DNA of 64,000 nucleotides, from contig NC_090708.1 in assembly GCF_040954835.1 (NCBI RefSeq), positions 27,106,001 to 27,170,000 of the forward strand. Direction: 5' to 3'. The stretch is from Lepisosteus oculatus. Taxonomy: Eukaryota; Chordata; Actinopteri; Semionotiformes; Lepisosteidae. Made by a program: the position numbers and the translations under genes. A model generated the notes under the pieces. The model ran no database searches. It worked only from the letters and a program-made list of their open reading frames with translations, and had not been told where the DNA came from. Each line of letters begins with the position of its first letter. The first letter of the stretch is position 1. Below are positions 1-10,960 of this stretch, piece by piece.

Positions 1-280
1 CTTTTTTAAAGCACTAGTAATACTGCTGGAAAGGGGCCTCTCTGATAGGCATAATATTCCACTGATGTCACACAGGCTTGTATGTCACAGTCTTGTCCAT
101 TCTGAAAGACACTGATGATTGCGTAGCAAGGCTCCTCTTAGTTGAAGTCCTCTCAAAATGTGTACTTTTACACTGACAGTGGGTCAGAGGTCGCTGTTAT
201 TCACCCAAAGGATGGCCAAACAGTGAAGAACCTGCATGTGTAAAGGCTGCCTAAACAGATCAGAAAAATAAAGGAATGGG
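1..280. other. No recognisable feature
   Basis: AT-rich single-copy-looking sequence at the window edge. I see no coding frame, repeat end or RNA gene in it. Confidence 0.5.
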
Positions 281-282
281 TC

Positions 283-735
283 AGTGCGGGGTTTCAACAG
301 TCAAAGCAGTCCAATGTACCATAATAAAACACAATCCACAAGTCAAGAAAAAAGTCCAGAACCAGGTAGGTAATCCAGGGAGAATACACAAAACAACTAG
401 GGCAGGGAACACGAAACAAGAAAAAAAACAAAAAACTAACAAGTACAGACCTAAACAAGTGAAGGAATAAAGACAAAGATAAGAATACAAAAATAGGAAA
501 AAATCTGTTAAGTAAAGATCTGGAGCTCAGAACATAGACAAAACTGAGCATTACAAGGCCGAAGAGCAGAGTTTATATAGGCCTGAGGAGGTGAGGTATG
601 GGACCCTAGATACAGGACTAGGCAATCAGGGGTTGGCTAGAGACATCTGCTTGCTCTGTGCCTCTGTTGTACAGCTTTACCAGCACCTGGTTTGTGGTGC
701 CCTCTAGCAACAAGTTGATTGAACTGTAATATCAT
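283..735 (-). repeat. Possible LTR-type retroelement relic
   Basis: The style resembles the minus-strand solo LTRs further along the window: purine-rich runs with repeated 'gtccag' and 'aatccaggg' words, a TATA-like 'tttatatagg' near 570, and a tract 'ggtgccctctagcaac' near 698. No clean TG...CA ends or target duplication were found, so this is a weak call. The small ORFs here are not convincing genes. Confidence 0.3.
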
Positions 736-1002
736 AGTGGACAGAAGGACTACAGTACATCTGATGTCATCATAACCAAACACCAACTGTGATTTCTTGG
801 TTTAAAAGTTACTGTGCAACCCAGTTTTTGGCTTACTCCTTTTGTGACTGTTTTCCTCTTTCTTCATCTAATGTTGCAATCTGTCATCATATTCAACCAT
901 GCAACTGCAGCCATTTCTTCCAAGTCAAGGCTTTTGTTCTGTTCAACACATCAGGCCAAAAGAGAAAGTCAGTGAAGAACAGAAGGTTCTTTCTGCAGGG
1001 TG

Positions 1003-1100
1003 ATGTTGTAGTGCAGTAGTTAGCATTCCTGACTCACAAGTGTTGGGACCAAAGGTTACATTCCTGTGGTGCAATCTGCATGGAGATTGTATGCTTTTTT
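1003..1100 (+). repeat. SINE 5' fragment
   Basis: The stretch 'gtagtgcagtagttagcattcctgactcacaagtg' followed by a B-box-like 'aaaggttacattcctg' and 'tgcatggagattgtatgc' matches, with decay, the tRNA-related head and first body segment of the SINE at 58021. Only the first ~100 bp are present. Confidence 0.5.
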
Positions 1101-1499
1101 CCCCAAAACTGTGTTATCGTCACCTACAGTATTTCATTGTTAAGTGTACAATAATACAGAATTGTACAATTGAAAACTACAAAAGAAATGCATAGATAAT
1201 GTGCACATTTTACTTCTTCACATTTGTTAATAATGTGATTACAATAGAAACTGCATAGTGGATTAATTGGGAGAAAGTAATACTAAAGATTCATTATTTC
1301 ATAAATTTTGTAAAGATTCACAGACACCTACAGTCACATGTAAGAATTTGTACATATTTTAATTGAAATTTATTTGTTCCTTAAAATCGTCAGATGAAAA
1401 TCTTTAAATTATCAATGATATAAATCTGCAAAAATCAAAAATGGGTTTATGAGTTTCATCACATAAATGACAGTATTTGAACACATTTTTATTGAAGGG

Positions 1500-1785
1500 A
1501 TCCTCATAAAAATATGAAAAGACTTTCTTCTGGGTCAAAGAGGAAAGGCACCAGGGAACATTCATGGCAAGAACAGGGTAAAATGTATTAGTGCTGTAGT
1601 CTTAACACATGATGAAAATATTGTAGTGGAGTAATCAAAGAAAAGTGGAGAACATATTTAGAGCAGTATGGCAATGTTGCTTCCAGTACTACAGACAAAA
1701 CTGGCACTGAAAGCCCAGCACCAAGACTGAGGACAACATTGTTTTACAAATCTTGACTAATTGTGTTGTCTGTTGTGAGAACCTA
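1500..1785 (-). pseudogene. Olfactory receptor relic
   Basis: This stretch aligns along its length with the minus-strand coding sequence of the OR gene at 13080-14054, around the extracellular loop 2 and TM5 region. The match is clear from about 1530 to 1745: 'agtggagtaatcaaagaaaa' against 'agtggggtaatcacagaaac', then 'gaaagcccagcaccaagact' against 'ggaagcccagcacccagaca'. It then fades toward 1785. Indels destroy the frame and both ends are missing. This is an old dead member of the same OR family, showing that the cluster once extended to the left edge. No expression signal is visible. Confidence 0.65.
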
Positions 1786-1999
1786 TTTTCAATTTGAATA
1801 TATTTACTTTTTGTTTGTGATGTGTAGTTTTTTTAAAGAAGATTAATGATGAATATTAAAACTAGTGCTACTGGAATTATTATTATTATTGCTGTGTTGA
1901 TGTGATGAAGGTGATCCACTAAATACTAAAACTTAAAAAGCATTTTACTTGTATGTTTTTTTTGATTACCAAGAGAGAGGTGGTTCTGAGAAAATATTT

Positions 2000-3445
2000 A
2001 GACCACTGAGCTCACCTTAAAAATCACGTTAAGTCTGGCTTCTTCCTAGAGGGAAATCTACCAATAATCCTTTGTCAAGTCCAGGGTTGTAAGATATGCC
2101 GCTTTCCCCAACATCTCCAAAACTTCATCACCCGAGCCATTGGATATGAATCAAATCGAGAGACCTCATTCAGTACCAGGATGACAGGGCTGAATCAAGG
2201 GCTATTACTTTTCTTGATGATATTTTTTGACAGACTTCCTTTCGTTTTGCTTAATAGATACAATAAAGGAGAAGATTTACAATGTTTTCAGGGGGCATCT
2301 TGATGTGATGTTAAATGTGTATGCGATCGGGAATGGGAGAGAAAACAGCAGTGTAACAGTGTAGTTGTGTGGTAGCTTCCTCACTCTATTTCGGTGATAG
2401 ATTGGGAGAAAGGACTATTCGAGCATATGTCAAACAAGTGAAAGGGCAGTAGCACTAGATGGATGTTTCCTCCTCTGAGGAAAAGTTTTGCAAAGGTTTT
2501 AATAGGTTCACGTGGTAAATTTTTCTTTTTGTCTATGGTCCTGGTGATATATTTTATACTTCACCATACCCGTCCTAGGTAGGGGAGAAGGGGTCTTCTA
2601 TAATGGGTAAACATTGTTAAGAGGCACGTAAATTGAGTTTCGGGAAGATTAGCTGACAGTCAGGACAATTTTGACAGAAGTGCCTGGCGTCAGCATATAT
2701 CCCCAGAATACCAACATGTGTTGTCTACCTCTAGTTGCCCCCAATTGAAGCGAGTGGGTGAGTTTTTAAATTAGGCAGCGATGTTTTCCAGCACATAAGG
2801 AGTCTCTCCTTATTAGGATCTTTCTGGAAAATATCATTTTTAATAATGGAGGAACTTGGTCATTTGTTTGTGTCTCTTGTCTCTGACAGGTATTCCATTG
2901 AACTCTACAACCTGGGCCCTGGCATGATATAAGGTGAGGCCCTCCAACTGATTTCAGTGAAAGTCAACAGTTAGAAGTCCTGTCTCATAGGTGTCAAGGA
3001 GATCGGAGGCTGTTTCTGCATATCAGGAATTCCTGGTATTTTGAAGAGAAGAGAGTGATGTTGCAGATTTAGAGTTGTTCTGTGTTTGTGTGCCATCACC
3101 CTTTCTTACCCATTTCCCAATTACCCTGTCCAGCTAAGGTGATTTTTTTCATATTGGGCTTAAGTCACAACAGTAGTCCTGTTGTGTTTTTCCAGAATTT
3201 AATAGTTCTTCTTTTTGTCACTTGAACATCCTCAGTGGACATGCCCGATGATGGTAATATCTGGGAGATATGAGAAAAGTTTATTCCTGGAACAACAGCT
3301 GGTTTAATAGTGAAGCTCCTGCCACAGATGGAGTGCACACCAGGATGACATATCTGATCCCCATGTATCCGTGAGACAGAAATTTCCTGATTCAGAAGTA
3401 TTTGGGAAGGATTCAGTTTATTGGGTGCCCATACAGATTGCCAAT
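2000..3445 (-). pseudogene. Gmr1-like Ty3/gypsy pol remnant (PR-IN-RT order)
   Basis: Reading the minus strand from 3445 down, three pol pieces appear. A protease-like segment (3230-3440) has the words IHGD and AVVPG. An integrase piece (2610-2850) has the zinc-finger half RHFCQNCPDCQL, and its C-terminal tail IYHVNLLKP lies at 2490-2530. A reverse transcriptase start (2000-2240) has NEVSRFDSYPMARV and TTLDLTKDYW. Many stops and frameshifts are present, and most of the integrase core and the rest of RT are missing, so it is dead. Integrase lying upstream of RT is the order known for Gmr1-like Ty3/gypsy elements, not for ordinary gypsy. No LTRs were found. Confidence 0.72.
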
Positions 3446-3485
3446 TTTAGTGGACTCTCTCTGTTAAGGGACATTCTTTAAACAA

Positions 3486-3615
3486 TAGTAGTTCAGGTGG
3501 GTAGCTGCGTCAGCATGCGTAGGCTGCAAAAGAACAAGTATTCTTTAAACGTAACTGCAAAGGAACAAGTATTCTTTAAACTTAAAAGTAAATGAACTTA
3601 TTCTTTAAACAAGGG
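3486..3615 (-). repeat. Penelope-type terminal fragment plus 'attctttaaac' repeats
   Basis: 'Ttcaggtgggtagctgcgtc' and the following bases match the 3' terminal part of the Penelope-like element at 48809. Around and after it the word 'attctttaaac' occurs four times (near 3473, 3541, 3576 and 3600). Two of these are preceded by the same 'tgcaaaRgaacaagt', so a short segment has been locally duplicated. Confidence 0.6.
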
Positions 3616-4167
3616 GTCCTTGTGTGGTTATCAGGCTGGCAGATGACATTCCATTCCATTCTCTAGCCTCCTTTATCAGAGCACCGTTAAGCATCTTGAT
3701 TCTCCCTCCTAAACCATTAAGTTGGGGAACACTTACTTTCCCTGAACCATTTAGGGAATGAGATGGTCCATCCTAGGGATTTATTTAGAATACCCCTGGC
3801 CTCTTTTATCTCTGCTATACTCTCTTTTGTGTGGAATCCCCATGCTGTAGTTACAATCGCGTGAAAGTGAAATTCACTAAGGTACATGATAACTTTAGTG
3901 TAAGAAAACTCTAATTTTAATTTGGGCAAAAGACATAGAGTTACAGTAATTACTTATGAACGGAAAGATTCACGACTATCATGCATTTAACCAAAACACA
4001 TGATAAATATGAAATATTCCCTTGGGAAGCACAAGTTATAAAAGTTTGATGATGTTCCTATCATTCATTTTCTGTGGGGAAGTAGGCATCCTCCAATCCT
4101 TAAGTATTCTTTAGTGTGAGGCATAGTGTAACCTGGTTTTGGAGTTAATTCCGAGTGGAATATTAAT

Positions 4168-4210
<43 letters not shown>

Positions 4211-4225
4211 GTAACATTATTATTA

Positions 4226-4296
<71 letters not shown>

Positions 4297-4297
4297 A
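4168..4297. repeat. AAT/ATT compound microsatellite
   Basis: A run of about 13 AAT units is followed by 'gtaac' and about 30 ATT units with one 'gtt' interruption. The two halves are reverse complements, so the tract can fold into a long hairpin. The poly-Ile/Leu frame across it is an artefact. Confidence 0.95.
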
Positions 4298-5020
4298 CTT
4301 ATTATTTGCTTATGTCCATCTGTCCAGAAAGCTCTTTGAACTTGAATAACCTAATTACCAAACATGCTTTTGACCTAATTCCTTTTGCAATAGGTTTTAT
4401 TTAGCAGTAAAATTGAGAAAAAACAGTTTGCAGTACTATTTTCCTAAAAATGTTCTGACCTTGTTTCAAAATTTCCATTTTTTTTCTGACCGATTTTCTC
4501 AATGTATTTTTTTAAGAAAATGACAGGAGAAACTGCTTCTCAAAAACATCACCAACAAGTTCATGAATGAAAGCAGCAGAATGAATAGAATGAATAGAGC
4601 TTGGCAGACTGAAGAAAAGCATCTGAAATAAAAAGAAAAGTAGCTGAAAGTAAACAAACAGGCAAAGGATTGAAAGACAGAAAGAAACAAATAGATGACA
4701 TGAGCTTGTTAGAGAAAGATTTGCAAATAGATTGGCTAATGAAACTGTTGAGCAAAATCAAAATAGACTTCAATGTAATGCTGAAAGTCACGCACAAAAA
4801 AGAGCGAATCATGGATCAGTGCAATAAGAAGTATCCATAACAAGAAGTTTATTAAGAGCGGAATAGAGCAGCATAACTGTAGTCCAATGGATACAGTGTG
4901 TCAGAACTGCCATTCTCTGAACTTCCTTGCTGTGAGACCATCTGACAGACTATTCAATAGCTGCTGTCATAATGGAAAAGTCATATTACTTCTAACAGCA
5001 GACTACATTACGAACCACTG

Positions 5021-6422
5021 TGTAGGGAAAACCGGTTCAGGGACGCCAAATATGTAATCATAGTGGCTCTCTGAAGGCACCAGTTCTGTAGGGTTTGGGC
5101 ATTTACTGAGACAATTATTAATTGTAGCAGTAAATCACAAAGTTGATTCTTTTGATGGCTTTAGAGTCCAACCATGCGACATAACTCAAACAACGCGCAC
5201 ACACAGGTACTAATACACGAGGATACATTTATTAATACATAGAATATGCATATAAACCTAACAGATCTTATCGAGAGGGTTGTCAGAATACAAAAGTTAT
5301 ATATTCAATCAGTTACAAAGAGTTACACATCAAGAGGACATACGTTCAGTATATCATTCATTAAGACCGTTTCATAAATGAACTTGGTTATAACTTCTAC
5401 ATTAGATACTCGAAACAAGTACATAACTCTTAGGAATTAAATTGATATCAACTGGTTGGGATAACAATTGAATTCTCGAGCTGTAATGCATTGAAGTTGA
5501 ATACTCATCCAATCTCTGGGGACTCAGATCTCCTGCGGGCACAAAGAAACAGTTGCAGGCTGTTGCTGTCCAATCCGCGCTCTCTGGCTCCGTGCCAGGC
5601 TGTGCTGTGCGGCTTGCAACGGTGCGCTGCTGATGCTCACTGACCGGCTAGTTAGTGTTGGCTTTAACTAGCAAAGTTTGTGCACAGGAGAAAAGATGAC
5701 TGTGGGTCCCAGCAAGTCAGGAAGAGGACCGGTTCATTCCTGATGAAGAGCTAGTTCTGAATAGTGATTCAGCTGTCCACAGTTCCGACCTGTTCACGAG
5801 GCCTGCTGCTGGTTACTCTCTGGCAACCTCCACTCTAGACTCTTAGAACAAAGGAAAGTTCTGTCACTCGGACACACTGGCCGTTCCGTGGTTGTCCGGG
5901 CTGAGTCTCAGGATGGTCAGGAGGCACGCTGCGAGAATGTCCTGCCCTTGGGATTCTCCTTTGAATTCCCTTTAGAATTGTTGAATCTGAATCTGAATCT
6001 TGTCTGAATCTGAATCTCCCAGGCTCTCTGTGTTGCCTGTTTTTACCTGGAGGAACTTCAGCTCATTGATTGGCTGAAAGTTCCATGGGCATCAGAGTCC
6101 CACGTGGGTTACTCGGCCCCACCAGTCCCTGATTGGTTGATCAAGGTGAGATATGAGTCACTTAGTCCTGACACTTAGTAATGCAGTCCAGATGTCCAAC
6201 TCGCACTCCCTAAACAGATAGGCGCCAATGGGTGACCATTGATCATGATAGCCAGGCTTAGCTAAGTGCATCCCCCTGTGGGAGCTGTCCTTATCAAAAG
6301 AAAACATCTTGCATGAATGGTTTCTCTGTGGCTGCACCACAGAGATGAACAGAGAAATGGGGCCTCATTTGGGAAGCTCAGAAACACTTAATTCTGCATT
6401 ATTATTAAGCCTCGCCGCTACA
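5021..6422 (-). mobile_element. Solo LTR, family LTR-A copy 1
   Basis: 1402 bp on the minus strand, running from TGTAGCGGCG at 6422 to ...CCCTACA at 5021, and flanked by the 4-bp duplication ACTG (5017-5020 and 6423-6426). It shares nearly all its length with the copies at 17796, 53532 and 56465. A polyadenylation signal (ATTAATAAATG) lies near its 3' end, as expected for an LTR. It has inserted into the Helitron gene. No internal retroelement region adjoins it. Confidence 0.9.
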
Positions 6423-7026
6423 ACTGCCACAATCTCATCAGCTGTTCAGCATTCATGAACAAATCACATTTGAGAGAGATCTCAAAGTTTACCCAAGACC
6501 ACAAGCCGATCAGAACACTCAGTTTAATTTGAACATTCTCAGTCCCAATTTAGATCCAATGAGATACAATTTGTTTTATCCTCATGGTCAAGCTTGATGG
6601 CAGCCAAATATTGAAATCAACATGGTTGGCCATGAAAATGCAAAAAGATCAGTGGAAAGTCGATCAAACTGCCAACAGGAGAGGTTTGTGTTAATCCTAT
6701 TTTGTTTGGAGGAAAGCTGTTCCAGCAGTGGGCTGTTGATTTTTACCTTCAAGTTGAAGCCAGCAACGTCAATTTTAGAACAGAGCTAGTTGAGAGATTA
6801 ACAATATCGCGTCTTGATGCAGCTCAAATTGGAATTGATCATGTTGATAATTGTAATGTCGTTCCATACAACAAGTTCTTGAGCTACAAATTCAACTGCC
6901 ACATCAATGTTGAAGTCTGCACTTCGATCAAGTTGGTCGAATGTATCTTTAAGGATACGGCTGTGCAAACTTTGTGGGCCAGGAAAATTAGCAAACTGTC
7001 GCTCATGATGAGGTGAAAAATTACTT

Positions 7027-7175
7027 AGATGCCCGATATCATCCAGGTGGATGCTGCACATTGGTGGTGGTGGTGGAGGGGAGTCCCAATTACCTGTAAA
7101 GCGCTTTGAATGGAGTGTCCAGAAAAGATCTATATAAGTAATAGCAATTATTATTAATTATTATTATTATTAATA
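7027..7175 (+). repeat. SINE 3' end
   Basis: 'Catccaggtggatgctgcac', a GGT run, then 'gtaaagcgctttgaatggagtgtccagaaaag...ctatataagta' and an ATT tail form the 3' end of a common fish SINE type, 5' truncated here. It sits between the Helitron codons DARY and VSAP, so it inserted after the Helitron. Confidence 0.75.
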
Positions 7176-8110
7176 TGTGTCAGCACCAGAAGCAATGTGG
7201 AGATTACTGGAAAACAAGATGCGTGATCGGTTATATACAGTATCATTATTTGCTTAGCCATCTATCTGGAACAAGAACAATTGGTGTATTTTGCTGAAGG
7301 ACAAGAAAGTGAAGCCTTGCAATGAGCATTGAATAAAGATACTCTCCTGACTTCCTCATTTAAACTGAATGCCGAAAATCAGGAAGCACTACAATATCTT
7401 TACACTGAAATTCCTTACCACTTCACCTTCAAGGATAGTTTGACAAAATGGGAACACAGACAACGAGAAGCAGATAAGATCATTCCAACAATGAACTATG
7501 CAAGTCTGAAAGATGCTGAGCATTTTTACCTTCGTCCACTGCTTCTACTGTACATGTCAAAGGAGGTCAAAGTTTTGTCGGATACCATTGTAACAGATGA
7601 TGAGAAAAAACTATTAAACTTCCCAACTGAGTTTTTGAATGAGCAAACACCTTCATGTATTGCTTCTCATAAACTAAACCTAAAAGTCGGAGCTATCATG
7701 ATGTTAATCTGAAATTTTAATCTGAAAAAAGGACTGTTTAATGAAACAAGATTAATCGTGGAGACACTACATCTACATTTCATTGATGCTGAGATTTTAA
7801 CTGAAAGCAACAAAGGATAAATAGTTTTTATCCCGAGAACTGATTTAGCTCTCAGTGAAACGAACTTGCCGTTTACTTTGAAGAGTTGACAATTTCCTAT
7901 AATCTTAGTTCGTGTCATCACAATCAACAAATTTCAGGGTCAGACTTTCAGCGAAGTTGACATTTTCCTACCGGAACCACTTTTTGCTCAGACTTTCTGT
8001 TAGCAAGAAATGAGTTCATAACCCTAATATCAAATGACTTACAAGCTGTAACAGTGTTGTGGATCTCTCTGGTCAACTTCACATTTCTAGGTGTCTGAAA
8101 TGTTAACCTA

Positions 8111-8395
8111 GCCTCTTCTTCATATGTCCTACATTATAACTTTACTGTAACAAACAGGAATTGAAACAGCAAATTGCAAGAGAACGTCACTTTTTAACAC
8201 ATGGGTTCTTAATATACTATATAAAATTAATTGATATAACACTTAAAGCAAGCATAACAACAACTAAAAAAATACATCAGCTGTAATATGTGTTCTGGTC
8301 TTATGGTTAGGTTTTATCAGTCTCAAAAATTACATCCCATACATCTGGGTTTCCCTGGGAAACGATCATATTCACACTAGGGCTCATGTTTTTTT
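8111..8395. other. No recognisable feature
   Basis: AT-rich sequence after the Helitron helicase. No convincing CTRR-type end or terminal hairpin could be picked out by eye. Confidence 0.4.
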
Positions 8396-9560
8396 CAGGG
8401 ATCGCTGCTTTGACTGCATCTCCTTTTGGTGATCTATCTTAATAAGTGATGAAACTTCAGCTCAAGACTTTACTTCACTCTGCACTGCAGAGCTCTGCTC
8501 CAGTTTCCCTTTCTCCAGGACTTCACTCTGCACTGAAGCGCCTTTACCAGTCTGCACAGTGGCTCCAGGCCTCTGCCATGGATCCCGCACTCTTTTCAAC
8601 TGGCCTCCCTCTTTTATACTTCATTTCCGCTTTCAGAAGGCATCTTTCATTGTCTGGGACCCTAGGGCTCTCCTTGTGCAGTCATCCTATTCTAAACCTA
8701 GCACCCTTGTTCCTGTTCTGTACATTGCTGCCCTAGCAATCTATTTATTTTCTCAGACTGCCCTCTTTTCTGCTGTTTTTCCAGCTTCACTTTTTGGCAG
8801 CTTTTTCTTCACACTCAGGACTCTTTACTTTTCCTCATCTCATGTGCAGTCTGGGTTACTTTCCTTTCTCCTTACCCAGTTTCTTCCAGTTTCCCAGCAG
8901 AGCCTTATTTTTCTCTCTAGGGAGCCAGGAATCCTGTTTTTGCTCTGATGCCTGGTGAGCATCACTCCATTAGTCTGAACTCCCTAAGGAATCCTAGTTC
9001 TCATAGTTCTCAGGTTCTAACTAGGACCACGCAGGGCTCTGAGAAGTGTGTGGGGAATGAGGTCCTTTGCCTCCTTTCCATTGCAGTTGGCGCTTGGGTG
9101 TCTGAACCCATTTCCACCCGGGCACCTCCGTCGGGCAAATTGACCCTATGACCCTACTATTTGACAGTGCACCCCGGGCCTGGTCTCAGAGGAGAACCCC
9201 CATAAAAGCAAATGCCTTGAATCACTGGGTCCTGTGCCCTCTGACAGGACCACTGTGTGACATATTCTTGCCTCGCCAATGCGCTCAGACCCCCTCCTCT
9301 TTATGAAGCCTATGGGACAAAGTATAGCTGTGCTCTGACGAGGATCCTTCTTTTTCCTGTCCAGTGCGTTGGCCCTTGATTTTCTGTTCTGCATCCTACT
9401 TCGAGGTTTGTCTCCCAGACCCATGTATCCACACTCTTTCTCTTAACCTTTGGTGATAAAGAGATCAGCCTAGCCATTGCAGAGTTGACTATGTGTCTTC
9501 ATCTCTGCAAGCTTTTCTCAGCTCTTTACACTCCACTCTACATTACTTCCAAAACTATAT
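8395..9560 (+). repeat. Unclassified C/T-rich repeat-like region
   Basis: Base composition is clearly more C/T-rich than the neighbourhood, with a ~50-bp partial tandem duplication starting 'acttcactctgcactg' at about 8469 and 8520. The style is like the internal region and LTRs of the non-autonomous element at 14633. I found no LTR pair or coding domain. The overlapping ORFs of 67-129 codons here have no family resemblance that I recognise. Confidence 0.35.
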
Positions 9561-9629
9561 GACCCTACAAAACTACATTACTTAACAGCTTAGTATTGTC
9601 AATCAAAACAATATTACTTCCTGAGGCAC

Positions 9630-9696
9630 CATCACAACATGCAGGTGAGTATATTCACTGCCATATTAAGAATATACTGAGCTGCATGTTGTGATG
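9630..9696. other. Inverted repeat, 15-bp perfect arms
   Basis: CATCACAACATGCAG at 9630-9644 and its exact reverse complement at 9682-9696 are separated by 37 bp. It could form a stem-loop or mark the end of a small transposable element. Confidence 0.85.
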
Positions 9697-9859
9697 CACT
9701 ATACAAGGTGCAGAGCTGCATGAGAAATTCCTCTTCATCGTTAATAATGAAAGCATTATGTTTGTATCAAATATGTACATAGTGCATTTGACACAGTCAT
9801 CTTCCTTCCTCTTGAGGGCTCTCCTACCTTTTTCATTGTGTTCCTAGTGTTATTAGTGT

Positions 9860-10330
9860 CGACTGTGTCCTATCCCCTTTTTATTATTATAAACCGGTGC
9901 CTCCGCAGCTCAGGGCTCAACTTTGGAAGATGGATGCCCGGAAGCCCGCCTACCACTGGGCTCAGGAGTAGCTTCATCACGGTGTCCTGACCACTGTGCC
10001 CAGGGCTCGGAGCGCTTTGCTCCATTACGGTTTTACCTTCTATGTTCCTGGATTCCTGTTTCCCCGTGTTTGTCTGGATGGATCTCCTGGTACCAGGACC
10101 CTGGACTGTGACTAATTTCCCCCTTTGGGACTTCCTCCTGCACTAGTTCACTTTTCTTTCCACCAAGCACCGGACCACTGTCTACACCATCCCCTGTCCG
10201 TCATCCTGTACATACCATGCCATGTCTTCCCTGTTGTCCTTATCCAGTCACTTCTGGATTATACCATCACACATAGGGTCTTTACTACACATTACACGGG
10301 AGTGAGGACCGGCTCCCGTGACAGCATTGT
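9860..10330 (+). repeat. Possible gypsy-type LTR fragment
   Basis: A GC-richer block ends in '...cggctcccgtgaca', like the TGACA ends of the gypsy-type LTRs elsewhere in this window. The left end and target duplication are not clear. Confidence 0.3.
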
Positions 10331-10373
10331 CTGTTTATGTCATGGTGGTATAACTGACTATAAACTACAAACA

Positions 10374-10960
10374 TACACTTAATGGCCACCTTATTAGATA
10401 CATCTCCCTAATAGTGATCTGGTCCCCCATTTGCACTCAGAACAGCCTGAATTCATTGGGGCATTGGCTCAATAAGTTGTAAAAAGCGTTTTACAGGGAT
10501 GCTTGCCCATTAAGTAGCTTGTTCTGTCTCATCCCACAGACCCTCCCATAGACTGAATTGAGATCTGATGAATGGGGAGACCATTGCATTAAGTTGAATT
10601 CACTGTCATGTTCCTGGAACCATTCCAGGACTTTCCTAGCCTTGTTGATTGGAGCATTATTCTGCTGATGGGTACACTGCTGCCATGAAGAGGTGTACCA
10701 GATCGGCAATGATGTTCAGATATCCTGTGACATTTTACTCATATCAAGGAACCTAATGTGTTTCACATTCATGTAAACACACCCCACACCATTACAACAC
10801 CTCCACCAGCAAGCAATTTTGACACTTGGCACCGTTGTACTCAGCTGTTAGTTGAATGACTGTAGCCCATCTACACAAGTTGTGACACGCTCCATTAACC
10901 TCTTTCATCAACGGTCTGTTTCCTAAGAGGAAAGATAGTAACTGTTTATTCTTCCTAATA
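10374..10960 (-). pseudogene. Tc1/mariner transposase relic
   Basis: The left border 'aatggccaccttattagatac' is the terminal sequence of a widespread fish Tc1/mariner-type element. On the minus strand a 72-codon frame (10491-10709) reads the C-terminal DDE region, with words such as NNAPINKARKVLEWF and HSSDLNS. The family norm is DNAP...SPDLNP, so the second catalytic D of DNAP is changed to N. Frameshifts, a damaged catalytic motif and a missing N-terminal half make it inactive. Confidence 0.8.

Larger units (their letters stand above)
4550..8110 (+). pseudogene. Helitron Rep/helicase gene, decayed and split
   Basis: Helitron protein words occur in the expected order in shifting frames. Near 4725-4810 are the N-terminal repeats of the RLANETVEQNQNRLQ type. 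Near 4880-4980 is a cysteine-rich VCQNC...RPSD segment. Near 6550-6600 is DPMRYNLFYPHG. Near 6700-6750 is FGGKLFQQWAVD, and near 6860-6930 is VVPYNKFLSYKFNCHINVEV. The helicase end (7650-7990) has a KVGAIMMLI-type core and TINKFQGQTF...FLPEP. The gene is broken by stops, by the LTR at 5021-6422 (between 5020 and 6423) and by a SINE end at 7027-7175. Helitrons move by rolling-circle replication; this copy is dead. Its terminal hairpin was not located. Confidence 0.8.

Noticed and set aside
4139-4339. 66-codon poly-Ile/Leu frame resembling a membrane protein
   Set aside because: It is only the translation of the AAT/ATT microsatellite.
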